Part shown: piece by piece, positions 35,911 to 47,290 of the stretch
Position numbering within the stretch: the first letter of the stretch is position 1
Layout of the letters: every line of letters begins with the position of its first letter
Assembly (NCBI GenBank): GCA_951812925.1
Contig: OX638372.1
Coordinates: 47,924,245-47,988,244, forward strand
Reading direction: 5' to 3'
Length of the DNA: 64,000 nucleotides
DNA from: Calliopum simillimum
Taxonomy: Eukaryota; Arthropoda; Insecta; Diptera; Lauxaniidae
Notes under the pieces: generated by a model
The model's input: only the letters and a program-made list of their open reading frames with translations
What the model was told of the DNA's origin: nothing
The model's database searches: none
Program-made: the position numbers and the translations under genes

Positions 35911-36266
35911 CGGCGTGTAAGAATGCATTTCTCAATTCGATAGCTTTATTCCGAAAATCAACAAATGACCTATTACGCCTGCATCATGTTGGTATTAATT
36001 CAAATGTTCCTATATATGTAAATGAAAGTTTGACGAAAGCAAATCAACATTTACTGAAGTCAGCTGTTCAACTAAGGAAAGAAAAAAAACTATGGGCAGT
36101 TTTTACCAGGCGTGGGCGAGTTTATATTAAAATAAAGCAAGGTAATACTGTATCTTGCATCAATTCAATAGAAGAACTTAATAATCAACTTTTTCGTGGG
36201 AATAAAGCGAGTGCATCAACAGATGAAGGGACTGCATCAACAGATGAAGCAACAGACAAGCAATAA
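35911..36266 (+). pseudogene. LINE ORF1, C-terminal part
   Basis: In frame with the upstream part after target-site correction. It reads CKNAFLNSIALFRKS, then VPIYVNESLTKANQHLL, KSAVQLRKEKKLWAVFTRRG and RVYIKIKQGN, matching the C-terminal nucleic-acid-binding domain pattern of LINE ORF1 proteins (IxxNExLT...LLxxAxxLKKxxKxxxxxTRxGxVxVK). The tail has a short direct repeat, A-S-T-D-E in tandem, and ends at TAA 36264-36266. Intact as a frame, unlike ORF2. Confidence 0.72.
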
Positions 36267-36502
36267 CAGAAGCGCCAGCCGTAATATTCGGCTGCATTAT
36301 TATTTTACGTATTTTTATTTTTATTTTTATTTTAGTATGTATAATAAGGTAAATTTTTTCAAAATTATTTTTACTTTTTTAGTAATATTATTGCAAAACG
36401 TCTTTACAATACTAGCACAGGTAGTTAGGTTTTTATCTTCTCTTCTTATACGAGATAAAATTGTATGTTTCTTTGTACTTATTTCTGTGCCAATATTTTT
36501 TC

Positions 36503-38619
36503 TCGAAAACGGCTACAGCGATTTTAATGAAACTTGGACTAGTGTTAGATATTAGCTTACAATGAAGAATGAGCTAGGTTTGAACTTTGTAAATGCTCAC
36601 CAGAGGGCGTGGCACAGCCTTAAATTTTAAATTTGATTTAGTAATAACTCGCAAATTATACAAGGTATTTGGATGAAATTTGGTGAGCGGGTACGGGTTA
36701 ATAATACCTCGTAACGGACAAAAAGTGAACTGGATCGAAGAAGTGCCACGCCCACTTTTCAGCCCTTGAAAATTTTGATTCAATATTACTCGAAAACGAC
36801 TCCAACAATTTTGACGAAAATTTAGGAGATGTTACCTCTGCAAACAAGGATTAATATGTGATATGCCGTTATATTGGGAAAACTCGTTGAAGGGCGTGGC
36901 ACCGCCCACAAAAATATAAAACGGTATAAAAAGAAAACTAATAAAGCAAACATTCTGAAATTAACTGTGAGGTGCGTAATTGCAAAAAGGCATCTCTGAT
37001 CTGAAAGTGGGCGAAATATTGCCATTGCGCGTGGAACCTCCCATACAAGCCAAATACGTTAAATGCTATTTTTCGCAAATGTTACAAGATATTTTAATGA
37101 AATTTGGTATGTAGGTACTGCTTATTAATGCCTTATAATAACCGAAAAGTGGGCGGTATCGAAGAAGTACCACGCCCCCTTTTTAGCCGTTGAAAATTTT
37201 GATTTAATATTACTCGAAAACGACTCCAACAATTTTAATGAAAATTTAAGAGATTGTACCCTTGAAAACAAGTGTTAATATGTGATATGCTGTTATATTG
37301 GAAAAACTCGATGAAGGGCGTGGCACCGCCCACAGAAATATAATACGCTTTAATGGGAAAACTACTAAAGCAATCTTTCTGAATTTAACGTAAGGTAGTC
37401 TACTTGCTATTAGGCACCATTACGAACTGAAAGTAGAGAAAATATCGCCTATGGGCGTGGAATCTCCCATACAAGTAAAACACGTTAAATGTTATCTCAC
37501 GCAAATGGTACAACATATTTTGATGGAATTTGGTACACAGCTATTGCTGGCAAATGCCTTTTATATAAACAAAAGTGGGTGATACCGAGAAAGTGCCAGG
37601 CCCACTTTTTAACCATTCAAAATTTTGATTCGATATTATTCGAAAACGACTCCATTAATTTTAATGAAAATTTAAGAGGTGTTACCCTTAAAAACAAGGA
37701 ATAATATGCGATATGCCGTTTTATTGGAAAAACTCACTGAAAGGCGTGGCACCGCCTACAAAAATATAATACGCTACAAAAAAAAAATACAAAAGCAATC
37801 TTCGTAAATTTAACTGTAGGGAGTCTCCTTTTTATTAGGCACCTACGACCTGAAAATGGGCAATATATCGCTGGTGCGCGTCGAACCTCCCATACAAGTA
37901 AAACAAATAAAATGCTATTTCTCGCAAATGCTACAACGTATTTTGATGAAATTTGGTATGCGGATCTGGATCATGAGTATCTTAAGCATAACGAAAAGTG
38001 GGATTCGTTCAACAATTGCCACGACCACTTTTTACCAAAATAAAAATTTTAGTTATAGTAGTAACTCAGGCACAAAAAAAGAATGGAATGAACTTCTTAT
38101 TTTTAATATGCAGTCTTATGTACTTTTTGACGCTGAATCCGTCTTCATCAGCAAAACTGTCATTATACCTGCAGGGTTTTGAAATATCTTTGCTTGAAGT
38201 TGAAGAAAACGCTGTGTTCAGTCTTAACTGCGTGTCTACAAGAAAAGGTGAAAACCTTTTTTATTAATGGCGTTGAATAGCCACACTCTTCCTTATCAAA
38301 ACTTTTCCAATAGGTCTTTTACTTTCCGAGGTAAGATCTTTTGAAGATATGATATTTCAGCCCCAATACAATAGACGAAATATTTTGGATGCCTGCCATA
38401 TCCCATTTATTTAATTTTTTGATATTTTTCTATACCATTCCACACTTTCCAAATATTTTCTTATTATTATTCTCATCGGTTAATTTATCATTTTGAAAGC
38501 ATGAACATTGGAGGTGAAAAGGTACGAATTCCATCACAAAAAGTAGCTATGAATAATATCATCAACTAAAATAATAAGATTAGATTGTTGACCGAGCAGG
38601 GATCGGTCTCCAGGTACTT
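36503..38619 (+). mobile_element. Tandem-unit repeat element between LINE ORF1 and ORF2, copy 1
   Basis: A second copy at 50079-51512 shares both ends: the start CGAAAACGGCTA[CT]AGCGATTTT and the end TTGTTGACCG.GCAGGGATCGG then CTCCAGGTACTT. Here the interior holds three units of about 425 bp, marked by GATT.(A/G)ATATTA(C/T)TCGAAAACGACT at about 36778, 37202 and 37630. Each unit carries a GGGCGTGGCACCGCCCAC palindrome-like box. Copy 2 has about one unit. No ORF. It separates the LINE stop codon from ORF2, so it probably inserted into the inter-ORF spacer. Superfamily unknown; exact ends and TSD are uncertain because of flanking T runs. Confidence 0.65.
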
Positions 38620-38627
38620 TTTTTATT

Positions 38628-40284
38628 ATGTGTGCTAACAATGGTAACAATCGTTCCAAAGACAATGTATACAATATGATACGCGTGCTATGCAAGCAAC
38701 GTAGTGGTTTTAAAATTTGTCACATAAATGCACAAAGCCTAAAAAATAAGATGGACGAGTTCAGAAATATTTTTGAAAAATCTGGAGTGGATGTCGTTTG
38801 TGTATCTGAAACATGGATCGATCAGTATATGCCTGATGTGTTGTTGAAATTAAATGGTTTTCGTATATATCGCGCTGATAGACTGGGTCACGCTGGAGGT
38901 GCAGCGGTTTATGTTCGCAATAATATACCTTGCAAGTTAATATGCTCCTCTCCTTCTGATGGTCTGATGGTGTTCTGGAATATGTGTTTGTTAACATTAT
39001 GAATGGAGACCAAATTATGCTGATTGGAAGGGTTTATCGTCCTAATCGTTCGGTTGAAATATCGGGACTTGTTGGTGTTATTGAGAACATATCTTTATCT
39101 TTCTCTCAGATTATAATAGCTGGCGATTTCAACAGCAACCTACTAAAAGAAAATAATTTGTCAAACAACATGCAAGCTTTAGGCCTTTTTTCAGTGAACA
39201 ACGCAACTCCAACACACTTTACTAAATCAATAGATACTCTACTGGATTTATTTTTTCTTAACGAACAGTCCAAGATTCTCTTATACGATCAGCTATCTGT
39301 ACCATTCTTTTCTAAGCATGATCTTATTTTTATGATCTACGATTTTCATTTAAATAATGTTCCTCTCACGTTTTCTTACAGAGACTTTAAACACATTAAC
39401 TACACAGCACTTGAACAAAGAGTAAGATATTTTAACTGGTCCAATATCTATGATATGTCATTAGTTGATGATCAAGTGAATTTTATTCAAGAAAATGTTA
39501 AAAGTCTTTTTGATGAATTCGTACCAACTAGAACTAAAAATGAAACAAACTCACAAAGGCCTTGGTTTAACAACAGAATTCAAAATTTAATTTGTCAACG
39601 AAATGAAGCATATAATCGGTGGAAACGGTATAAAACACCAGAGCTGTATAACAGTTATAGACGGCTGAGGTCAAGAGTGGTGGCTGAAATAAAAAATTGC
39701 AAAGTCAAGTTTTACAGTCATAAGTTTAATAATGCGATTGGCAGCAAAAAAACTTGGAAGGAAATTCGGAACATTGGCATAAGAAAAGATGTACCTGAAA
39801 ACAGTTTTCCGGTAGATGTTGACGATCTCAACAATAAATTTGTCAACCTACCTATCCCAAACGTTACCCAAGGCTCCTACTCAAATTCGAGTAGTTCTCT
39901 GAGTCAAGAAATAAATTTTAGTTTCAGATGTGTTAGTCAAGAAGAGGTTCTGAAAAGTTTCCTTGATATTAAGTCTAACGCAATAGGATTTGATGAAATT
40001 CATCCCACCTTCTTAAAAGCCTTGCTTCCTATACTACTTCCTTATATAACACATATGTTTAACTGCGTTCTGACGACATCTGTTTTTCCAAATGAATGGA
40101 AAAAAGCAAAAATTATACCGATCCCTAAGTCAAGTAATGATTACCGTCCTATAGCCATACTCTCATATCTGTCAAAAGTTTTTGAAATCGTTTTACACCG
40201 TCAAATTAGTGAATTTATTCACAGCAATATTCTAATAACTGATCGACAGTCAGGCTTCAGAGTCAAGCATAGTTGTATTACTGC
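38628..40284 (+). pseudogene. LINE ORF2, endonuclease and N-terminal RT part
   Basis: Apurinic/apyrimidinic-type endonuclease domain followed by the start of the reverse transcriptase. Endonuclease landmarks: FKICHINAQSLKNKMDEF, VVCVSETWI, a GGAAVYVRNNI block, IIAGDFNSN and SKHDLIF. RT landmarks: KSNAIGFDEIHPTFLK, WKKAKIIPIPKSSNDYRPIA and SGFRVKHSC. A frameshift near 38970 separates the first 115 codons from the rest (frame reopens around 38984). The fold-back element 40285-41654 then splits the RT after ITA. The RT sequence resembles the CR1/L2-type superclade (tentative). ATG 38628 is taken as the start because endonuclease similarity begins about 30 residues after it. Confidence 0.8.
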
Positions 40285-41654
40285 CACGGTGTGCCTTAAC
40301 CCGTTCTAAATCGGACGTCGTTGCACATCAAATTTTTTTCCAGATTCTGTTTACTTATCGTTCAAATGATGTATTAAAAAATTTTCACTCGTGACTCCTC
40401 GACTAAATTTTGAGATAATCGCTTTTCCAATTGGGGCATTTTCCCATACAAAAAAAAAAAAAAATTTTTTAACTACATTAAACAAAAATTAAAATAATCA
40501 CAATCGATGTGTTTTGCAATGCTAAACGCGAATCTAACCTCAGAATTGCTCTATTGTGTATAGTTTATGAGATATTGTAACCTAAAAACCATAAAAAGTC
40601 GTTTTTTGCCATTTTTTGAAGCTATATAACTATGTAAAATATTATTTATTCGTCAAATGTGGCTTAAATACTTAAAATCTTCAATCTTTTCCTTTAAAAC
40701 CTAATTTAAATTATATTTATGTCTCCATGCTTCTAAGAGATATCGTAGACCAAAATATTGTCAAAACGCATTTTTTGCACTTTTGTGTCTTTTTAGGTTA
40801 GGATATCTTTGAGGAAAAAAAAGATATTAACATAATTTAAATTAGGTTTTAAAGGCAAAGATTAGAACATTAAAGTTGCTTACCAGATTTATCAAAATTA
40901 AAATTTCTTTCACATTTTAAACATGTTCAACGAACCGACCATTTCAAAATTCAGCCGTATGCTATACACGTAACAACAACACTCAGGGGTTCAAACGGCT
41001 GAATTTAGAAGTAGTCGGTTCGTTGAACATGTTTAAAATGTGAAAGAAATTTTAATTTCGTTAAGTCTGGAGTCCTAACCTTTGCCTTTAAAACCTAATT
41101 TAAGTTATGTTGATATCTTTTTTTTCCTCAAAGATATCCTAACCTAAAAAGACACAAAAGTGCAAAAAACCCGTTTTGACAATATTTCGGTCTACGATAT
41201 CTCTTAGAAGCATGAAGATATAAATAAAATTTAAATAAGGTTTTAAAGGAAAAAGTTGGGGTTTCAAGCATTTAAGCCACATTTGACGAATAAATGATAG
41301 GTTACATAGTTTTATAGCTTCAAAATTGGCAAAAAACGACTTTTTTTGGTCTTTAGGTTACAATATCTCATAAACTATACACGATAGAGCAATTTTGAGG
41401 TTGGATTCATGTTTAACATCGCAAAAGACATCGATTGTGATTATTTTAATTTTTGTTTAATGTAGTTAAAAATTTTTTTTTTTCTTTTTGTATGGGAAAA
41501 TGCCCCAATTGGAAAAGCGATTATCTCAAAACTTAGTCGAGGAGTCACGAGTGAAAATTTTTTTACACATCATTTGAACGATAAGTAAACAGAATCTGGA
41601 AAAAAATTTGATGTGCTACGACGTCCGATTTAGAACGAGTTAAGGCACACCGTG
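40285..41654. mobile_element. Fold-back element, CACGGTG termini, 4-bp TSD (FB-b)
   Basis: An almost perfect 1370-bp palindrome: arms 40285-40958 and 40995-41654 around a 36-bp loop. The ends read CACGGTGTGCCTTAAC and inverse GTTAAGGCACACCGTG. CTGC flanks both sides (40281-40284 and 41655-41658). Removing the element with one CTGC joins ...ITA to LIDVTEEI in frame, the expected RT block, which proves the boundaries. No ORF in the arms. Termini and TSD length match 3404-4901, and the high arm identity suggests a recent insertion or gene conversion between arms. Confidence 0.87.
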
Positions 41655-42797
41655 CTGCCTTAATTGATGTGACTGAAGAAATTAGAGTTGGCCTTGATGA
41701 TAATAAAATTTGTTTTCTCTTACTCTTAGACCACTCTAAAGCTTTTGATAGTGTTAATCATAATATTTTGCTGACTAAATTAGCCAAGTTGTTCAACTTT
41801 TCGACTACTGCTGTTAATTTAACAAAATCATATCTGTCTCAGAGATCGCACCAATGGTTTAACATCAACATTTTTGAATGTTGGCAGAGGAGTTCCTCAG
41901 GGCTCTGTTCTGGGACCGCTTCAGTTTTCTATGTACATTATTGATTTACCAAAAGCTATCAGCAATTGCAACATTCAGATGTATGCTGATGATGTTCAGT
42001 TGTATGTCAGTTGTAATCGTGAAACTATTGCAGCATGTGTGGCAAGGCTTAATGAAGATTTATCTAGTGTAGTAAGTTGGGTCCATTCAAATGGTTTATG
42101 TCTTAACGCATCAAAATCTAAGTGTATTGTGATCAGTAAAAGAATTTTCGATACTTCGACTATTCCTAAAATTATGTTACAAAATTGTAGCATAGACTTA
42201 GTTAGCACGGCAAAAAATCTAGGGCTTATATTCAATAGAACATTAACATGGAACAATCACATAATTAACGTTATTGGTAGAGTTTATGGAATGCTTCGAG
42301 TGCTATGGATTACTCAATTCTTTACACCACTGAGGATAAGATTGCTTCTTGCGAAGTCTTATCTTATTCCTACACTTTTATATGGCTCTGAAGTTTATGC
42401 GAACAGTGACTATCTCACTAAACAAAAGTTAAATGTTACCTTCAACAATATCACTAGATATGTTTTCGGACTAAAACGCTACGATCATGTTTCACAATAC
42501 GCAAGACGGCTCTATAACATGACTTTCGGAAATCTCCTTAAATATCGATCTCTAATATTGATGCATAAAATTATCTTAACAATGAAACCTACATACTTGT
42601 ATAATAGGCTAACTTTTGCAAGATCAAATCGCGCAAAAACACTAATACAGATTCGTCATTCTTGCGCAACCTCTGAAAGACAATTTTTCATACATACAAT
42701 ACGACTTTGGAACGCACTTCACACAAATTTAAGATCTAACAATCACCCTGTGCAATTTAAAAAACAACTTTCTATTTCATTATCCGATTTGCAATAA
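41655..42797 (+). pseudogene. LINE ORF2, RT palm/thumb and C-terminus
   Basis: Continues the reverse transcriptase: FLLLLDHSKAFDSVNHNILL (palm block with the catalytic Asp), then after a frameshift near 41870 [17 protein letters not shown] and MYADDVQLY with the YADD catalytic box at 41982-41993. Next come the [20 protein letters not shown] block, LTWNNHI and a C-terminal thumb/connection region ending at the stop at 42795-42797. No RNase H domain or zinc knuckle, which fits a CR1/L2-like rather than I/R1-like element. The enzyme is inactive because of two frameshifts and the FB-b insertion, but catalytic residues are preserved. Confidence 0.8.
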
Positions 42798-43181
42798 TAT
42801 TCCTAAGACATTTTTATTTTAAAATTTGCTATATCTTTAAGTAGTGTATAACGTTGTTAACCATTTCTTGGTAAAATTTATAGAACCTTTGATTGTAACA
42901 TTTATTGTTTTTACTGTTCTTAACGTTTTATATTTAAATTTTATGTATTTATCTTATTTTCTTAGTTATTAATTTTGATATAGTGATCTATGTACAAACT
43001 TACTGCTAACTCAATGTCGTGACCTAGTCTATAATTATAAGATTTATATCTTGTTGTACTAGGAGAGAATTTTAATAATAAATGAAATGAAATGAAATGA
43101 CATGAAATGAAATGAAATGAAATGAAATGAAATGAAATGAAATGAAATGAAATGAAATGAAATGAAATGAAATGAAATGAA
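42798..43181 (+). repeat. LINE 3' UTR and (TGAAA)n tail
   Basis: About 280 bases of AT-rich 3' UTR, then about 20 nearly perfect TGAAA pentamers from about 43078 to 43181 (one GACAT variant). Short tandem repeats instead of poly(A) at the 3' end are a known property of L2/CR1-type and some other LINE clades. The LINE therefore spans about 33.7-43.2 kb with its insertions. Its 5' end and TSD were not found. Confidence 0.8.
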
Positions 43182-43660
43182 TCTGAAATCAGTTGTTTCA
43201 AAAAACATAATGGCGGATTCACAATGATGTGCAAAGTACTACATACTACATAGTAAGTTGCATTCATTCCCACTAAAATTGGTATTAAAAGCCTTTGGTG
43301 ATGTTTATAACGATTCTGAAATCTATTTTTCGAAACACGTTATAGCGGATCCACAACCTTTTAGTGCAAAAATAGTTTAATTAACATGAATTCAGTTTAT
43401 TCGAGTTTTTGAGGTCGTTGATAAAGAATATGCAAGTAGTTATTGTAACACAAAATGGCGCATCCAAAATGGCGGACAAAATATACAAAACAGCATCTCA
43501 TTCTACAAAAGTTTGGTTTCTGGGATCATTTATTACGAAACTGAAATACCTTTCAAAAGTTCTAATAACTTTCTTCAGCAAACAAAGCGAATTTTTTCAC
43601 TGGTTTGTTGAAAAATTTACTCTGAATACGATGCAAAACCAATTCCGCAATTTTTAATGG
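43182..43660. repeat. Degenerate repeats with ATGGCGGA motif
   Basis: TTCTGAAATC followed by a TTTC.AAA block and A(T/A)GGCGGATCCACAA-like sequence recurs about every 120-130 bases (near 43184, 43315 and 43430-43480). Function unknown. Confidence 0.4.
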
Positions 43661-44095
43661 AGGTCGGTGAACATTTTATCTCTCTCCCGTCAATGAGAAA
43701 TTTTTTTGATTTTTTTATCAAAATTTTGCTTGAGAGCCCTCTTAAGGGTTGGAAAAAAGGGTTAGTAAGTTCGAGAAAAATATTGAAGAGGAAAAATTAA
43801 TGGCGGTCGGTGAACATTTTTTTTATCTCTCGGAAATGAGGAATTTACGAGGAGACTAAAAGGGGCTAGTATTTTCGAAAAAAATTTTGGAGAAGAAAAA
43901 TTATTGGGGGTCGATGATCATTTTTTTCCTCTACCGGCAATGAGGAATTTTTTTGATATATTGATCAAAATTTTCTATGGGAGCCCCCTTAAGGGGATGG
44001 AAAAAGGAAACATGTTTGACAGAAATGTTGGAGAGGAAAAATCAATGGAAGTCGGTGGACATTATTAACCTCTCCTGGCCACCAGGAATTTTTTA
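43655..44095. repeat. Degenerate tandem repeat, about 105-145 bp units
   Basis: Units start ATGG.GGTCGGTGAACATT, carry TCTC..GGCAATGAGGAATTT and GAGAGCCCCCTTAAGGGG, and recur near 43660, 43800, 43903 and 44046. Similar in style to 16160-16765, but not clearly the same sequence. Confidence 0.5.
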
Positions 44096-44479
44096 GGGGT
44101 CTATATTTTTGTTTAAGTTTTGGCTTTACATTATAGCTCTTAGGTAGCACTACAATTAGTGCCAAATTTAATAGCAGGCGAAGTCCTGGTTCCAAGATAC
44201 ATGCAAAAAAAAACAAATAACGAACGTGACAAAAATATAAGTAGTTTTAGAGCCTATTCAAAGAAAGTCAAAAGGTTTTAGTGCGAATAATTTTAGAATC
44301 TTATGCAATAATGTTACTTTATAATGTATTTTGTTTGATTCAAATAGCTTCTGCCTTTTTCTTTTTGGTTGATAATCTGAATCGATTCGTGACAATATGA
44401 GCGTGACATTTTTTCCACCATACAAATTTTAAATTGAAAATTTTTCAAAAAACGAGATTTCCCAGTGACTTTTGGTTCA

Positions 44480-44840
44480 TCTTATCTTGCTAAGCTTGCG
44501 TGGCATCACCAAATTTTCCAAAGAATGTGATTTGTCCCTATCTATTTTACATATTTACCAAATATCATAAATTATGAATTTATTTTTTTAGGGGCGTGGC
44601 ATCGCCCATTTTCGCAGGGAATATTATTTGGCCTGGCGATCTGTGTATATGTATCAAATCTCATTCATATGTGATAAATGTTTTCAGAGATGTGATAAAG
44701 TGATTTTGTGGGGACGTTGTACCTCCATTTGTCCCAGTAGCTACACATTATTTGCCTTGGTATTTTTTACATAAGTACCAAATCTCATTTACGTACCCTT
44801 AATAGTTTCAGAGATATGATGATTGGAATTTTAGGAAGTG
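44480..44840 (+). repeat. GGGCGTGGCA-bearing dispersed repeat fragment
   Basis: Contains GGGGCGTGGCATCGCCCATTTTCGC and repeats of a CATGTG.TACCAAAT(C/A)TCATT...TTTCAGAGATATGA pattern, resembling arm sequence of 3404-4901 (GAGATTTGGTGCATATG near 3871). No coding potential; ends undefined. Confidence 0.35.
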
Positions 44841-45593
44841 CCGAAATATGAAAAAAAAATTTCAACCACAGTGGACTTGATATTTTATTCCTTGCAACCA
44901 TAAATTTTTCACTTTAAAAGTCATTCTCTGAAACACGGATTTGCAACTGTTACTGGTTTGGCTGCCAGGTGACAAAGTGTTAATATAAACGTTATGACCT
45001 TAAGGACAAAAATGTGGAAAACTTATTCTTTTTAAAAATTTGATTTGAATAAATATCAACTCTTTCGTGAATATGTTTGAAAGCCGTATAAAATCACAGA
45101 TTTTTATTTCAGGCCCCACCCAGCCTTACATTTTGAGGAATAATAAACTTTGACCCAAACCAATTATGAACTCTTTGTAACAATGGCTTACTCTTCAACA
45201 AATATTGTTGATTTTTCTTGAATTTCCTTTTTTTCTCGAAAAAGTGTCGCTTCCTAGAAGTTCAGCTCAAACGAGGTATTTTTCTTAGGGCACACAAATT
45301 CAAGCAAAGCTCCAACATTAAAATAAGCTATTGATCCAAAAAGTATGCAAGAATTTTTTTAACAATTTTATGGTGCACGACCTTTAACTTTTTTTCTTTC
45401 TTATTATGGGTTGGCTATTATAGCAAAAATGTTTAATTTTTTGTTCTTTTTTTTTTTTGAGTTTTTATTTTTACTCTTTTTTTCTATGTCAGATTTTAAA
45501 CGGTTTACACGCACATACACATAAGAATTTGAACATATTGTGACTACTTCTTACTCTCTATTTTTTCTTCTTTTTTTTTCATTTCATTTACAG

Positions 45594-45747
45594 AATGTGG
45601 AGGATCCACGTACGGAGGCCTTGCGTGAATATTCCTATGGCATAATTTTACCCATTATCTGTGCGCTGGGGATTATTGGCAATGTGCTTAATCTTATTGT
45701 ATTGACGCGTCGTAATATGCGTGGAACGGCCTACATTTATATGAGGG
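45594..45747 (+). CDS. Class A GPCR, exon with transmembrane helix 1
   Basis: Encodes NVEDPRTEALREYSYG, then IILPIICALGIIGNVLNLIV (TM1, with the class A Gly-Asn signature; the Asn is position 1.50), LTRRNMRGTAYIYMR and one extra base. The acceptor is TTCATTTACAG after a long T-rich tract (45561-45593) and the donor is G|GTAAGT at 45748. The basic TRRNMRG stretch is intracellular loop 1. The pattern resembles insect peptide-type (FMRFamide-receptor-like) or orphan class A receptors; the exact orthologue is not recognised. TM2-TM7, the DRY and NPxxY motifs are not in this window. Codon use is less AT-biased than flanking DNA. The strongest host coding signal in the window. Confidence 0.87.
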
Positions 45748-46690
45748 GTAAGTATGGCAAAAAAAAAAAACGGAAAAACAAAAACAATAAATGGTTCCTA
45801 TGAAATATTACGAAATTTTATTTTTGGGTGCAAAATGTTTCTTATTTTCGAAAAAATGAAAAATCTCTGTTTTTTCCGTTCGGTTTTTCCTTTTCGGTGC
45901 TCCTCTGTTTATTGTTTTACTTGTTTTATTGTTTATTTGATTGCACCCTTAATCATTCGTGCGGTGCGTGGTATTTAACCTTTAGAGTACGGAAATTAAA
46001 TGAACACAAACATTTAGTGATTAATAAACATAAACATAAACATAAACAAATTGGGTCATTGATTTTAAAGTTGTGGAATGGAAAATGTGCTGTGATTTAG
46101 TGCTGCCACTATAATTTTAGCTTAAGTAAATGAGATATTGTGGCGTAAAAACGGTGTCAGCTCCTTATTTTTGGATTGAAATTGATCTGCCTAACAGTCT
46201 GCTAAAATCTATTCCCACATTGTTGACGATAAAAAAGAAGCTGGGAACAATGAATCAAGAAATAAGTACATATTAATTTGAACTGTCAAGGTCTATTTGA
46301 GAAAAATGTCCCTCTTTGAAAAATAAGTAGTACAGGTCACTGGGTACACCGATTTTAAGATAATGCAAAACTATGAGACGACAAGAAAAGTTTTAAATTT
46401 GGAACCATAATCGGTACGCTCTATATGGTTAACGCTTTCAGTTACCCCAACTATTTTTCGATGGGGGACTTTTGTTCCGGACCCTACCTATTGCTTAAAA
46501 TTGGTACATCTCCAGTAGACATCACCAGTAACCCTAAATATTTTTTTGTGGGTTATATTTTTCTCGAAAAGACTATGAAAGTGTCCAGGATTGTTTACAA
46601 AGTGGCTTATCAAATACCCCAAAAAGGCAAGAAGACGGGGTCGGGGAAATTATTACCTGCGAAACATTTTCTCAAGCATCAAGAATATAA
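45748..46690. other. Start of the next GPCR intron, no exon recognised
   Basis: AT-rich sequence with an (AAACAT)n microsatellite near 46023-46046. The 46425-46739 ORF (104 codons) has no domain that can be recognised. No exon encoding TM2 was found down to the end of the window. Confidence 0.5.
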
Positions 46691-46789
46691 GATATGGCTT
46701 AAGGAGTCTTTTGGGCATATAAATTTCACTCCAAAATAAGGGGAAAGACACCCAAAAGGGATGCCAGATTTTTTTGTTTTTATTACTTG

Positions 46790-47290
46790 AATCAACGCAA
46801 TGCACCTTGTTGATTTGCAGAAAGAGAAAAGAGGAGTAGTTTCGATGAATATTTTTCTTAATTCAACCAATGACACAGATGGCGGGAAAACGCTTGCGGT
46901 GAGATTATTCCACAAATTAATGGTTGTAATGCAATAGCGATTGGTCTAATGAGACTCCTGGGTGCTGCGAGGAAATATGCGATCTAATGGAATCAGTCCA
47001 CAAATTTCTCTAGATCACATCCAATTACAATATCTTTAACAATAAGTAATACACCCAAGGTTACGACGGTGTTCGAGAAAGTCAACAGGGGTCACAACAT
47101 TCGCATCCCCAATTGACTTCATCGCATGACGTTGAACTCTGTCTAGCAGTTCCAAAGTAGTTTTTGGACGCCATCCCATATGTGCTTCTCGTCTAATATA
47201 GATAGGCCGCTTCTTTCGACACATCGAATACATAATCTGTCCACCTCAATATGCCAAGAACGTCAAGAGGTTGATAAAAATAAAGTTAGC
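46790..47290 (-). pseudogene. LINE reverse transcriptase C-terminal fragment
   Basis: The minus-strand translation contains KTTLELLDRVQRHAMKSIGD, then DFLEHRRNLGCITYC, a degraded LFYRY-type segment, DRIFPRSTQESH and NLWNNLTASVFPPS. These are successive blocks of the C-terminal region of jockey/CR1-type ORF2 (LLDRVQRRAIRLIGD...LEHRR...LWNSLPxxVFP). Several stops and frame changes. 5' truncated, with no 3' tail recognised. Confidence 0.72.

Noticed and set aside
37489..38267. ORFs of 71-108 codons across the tandem units
   Set aside because: They repeat with the noncoding unit period, break between units and carry no domains.
46425..46739. 104-codon ORF in the second intron
   Set aside because: No recognisable family, no splice sites framing it, and it overlaps the edge of a LINE relic on the opposite strand.
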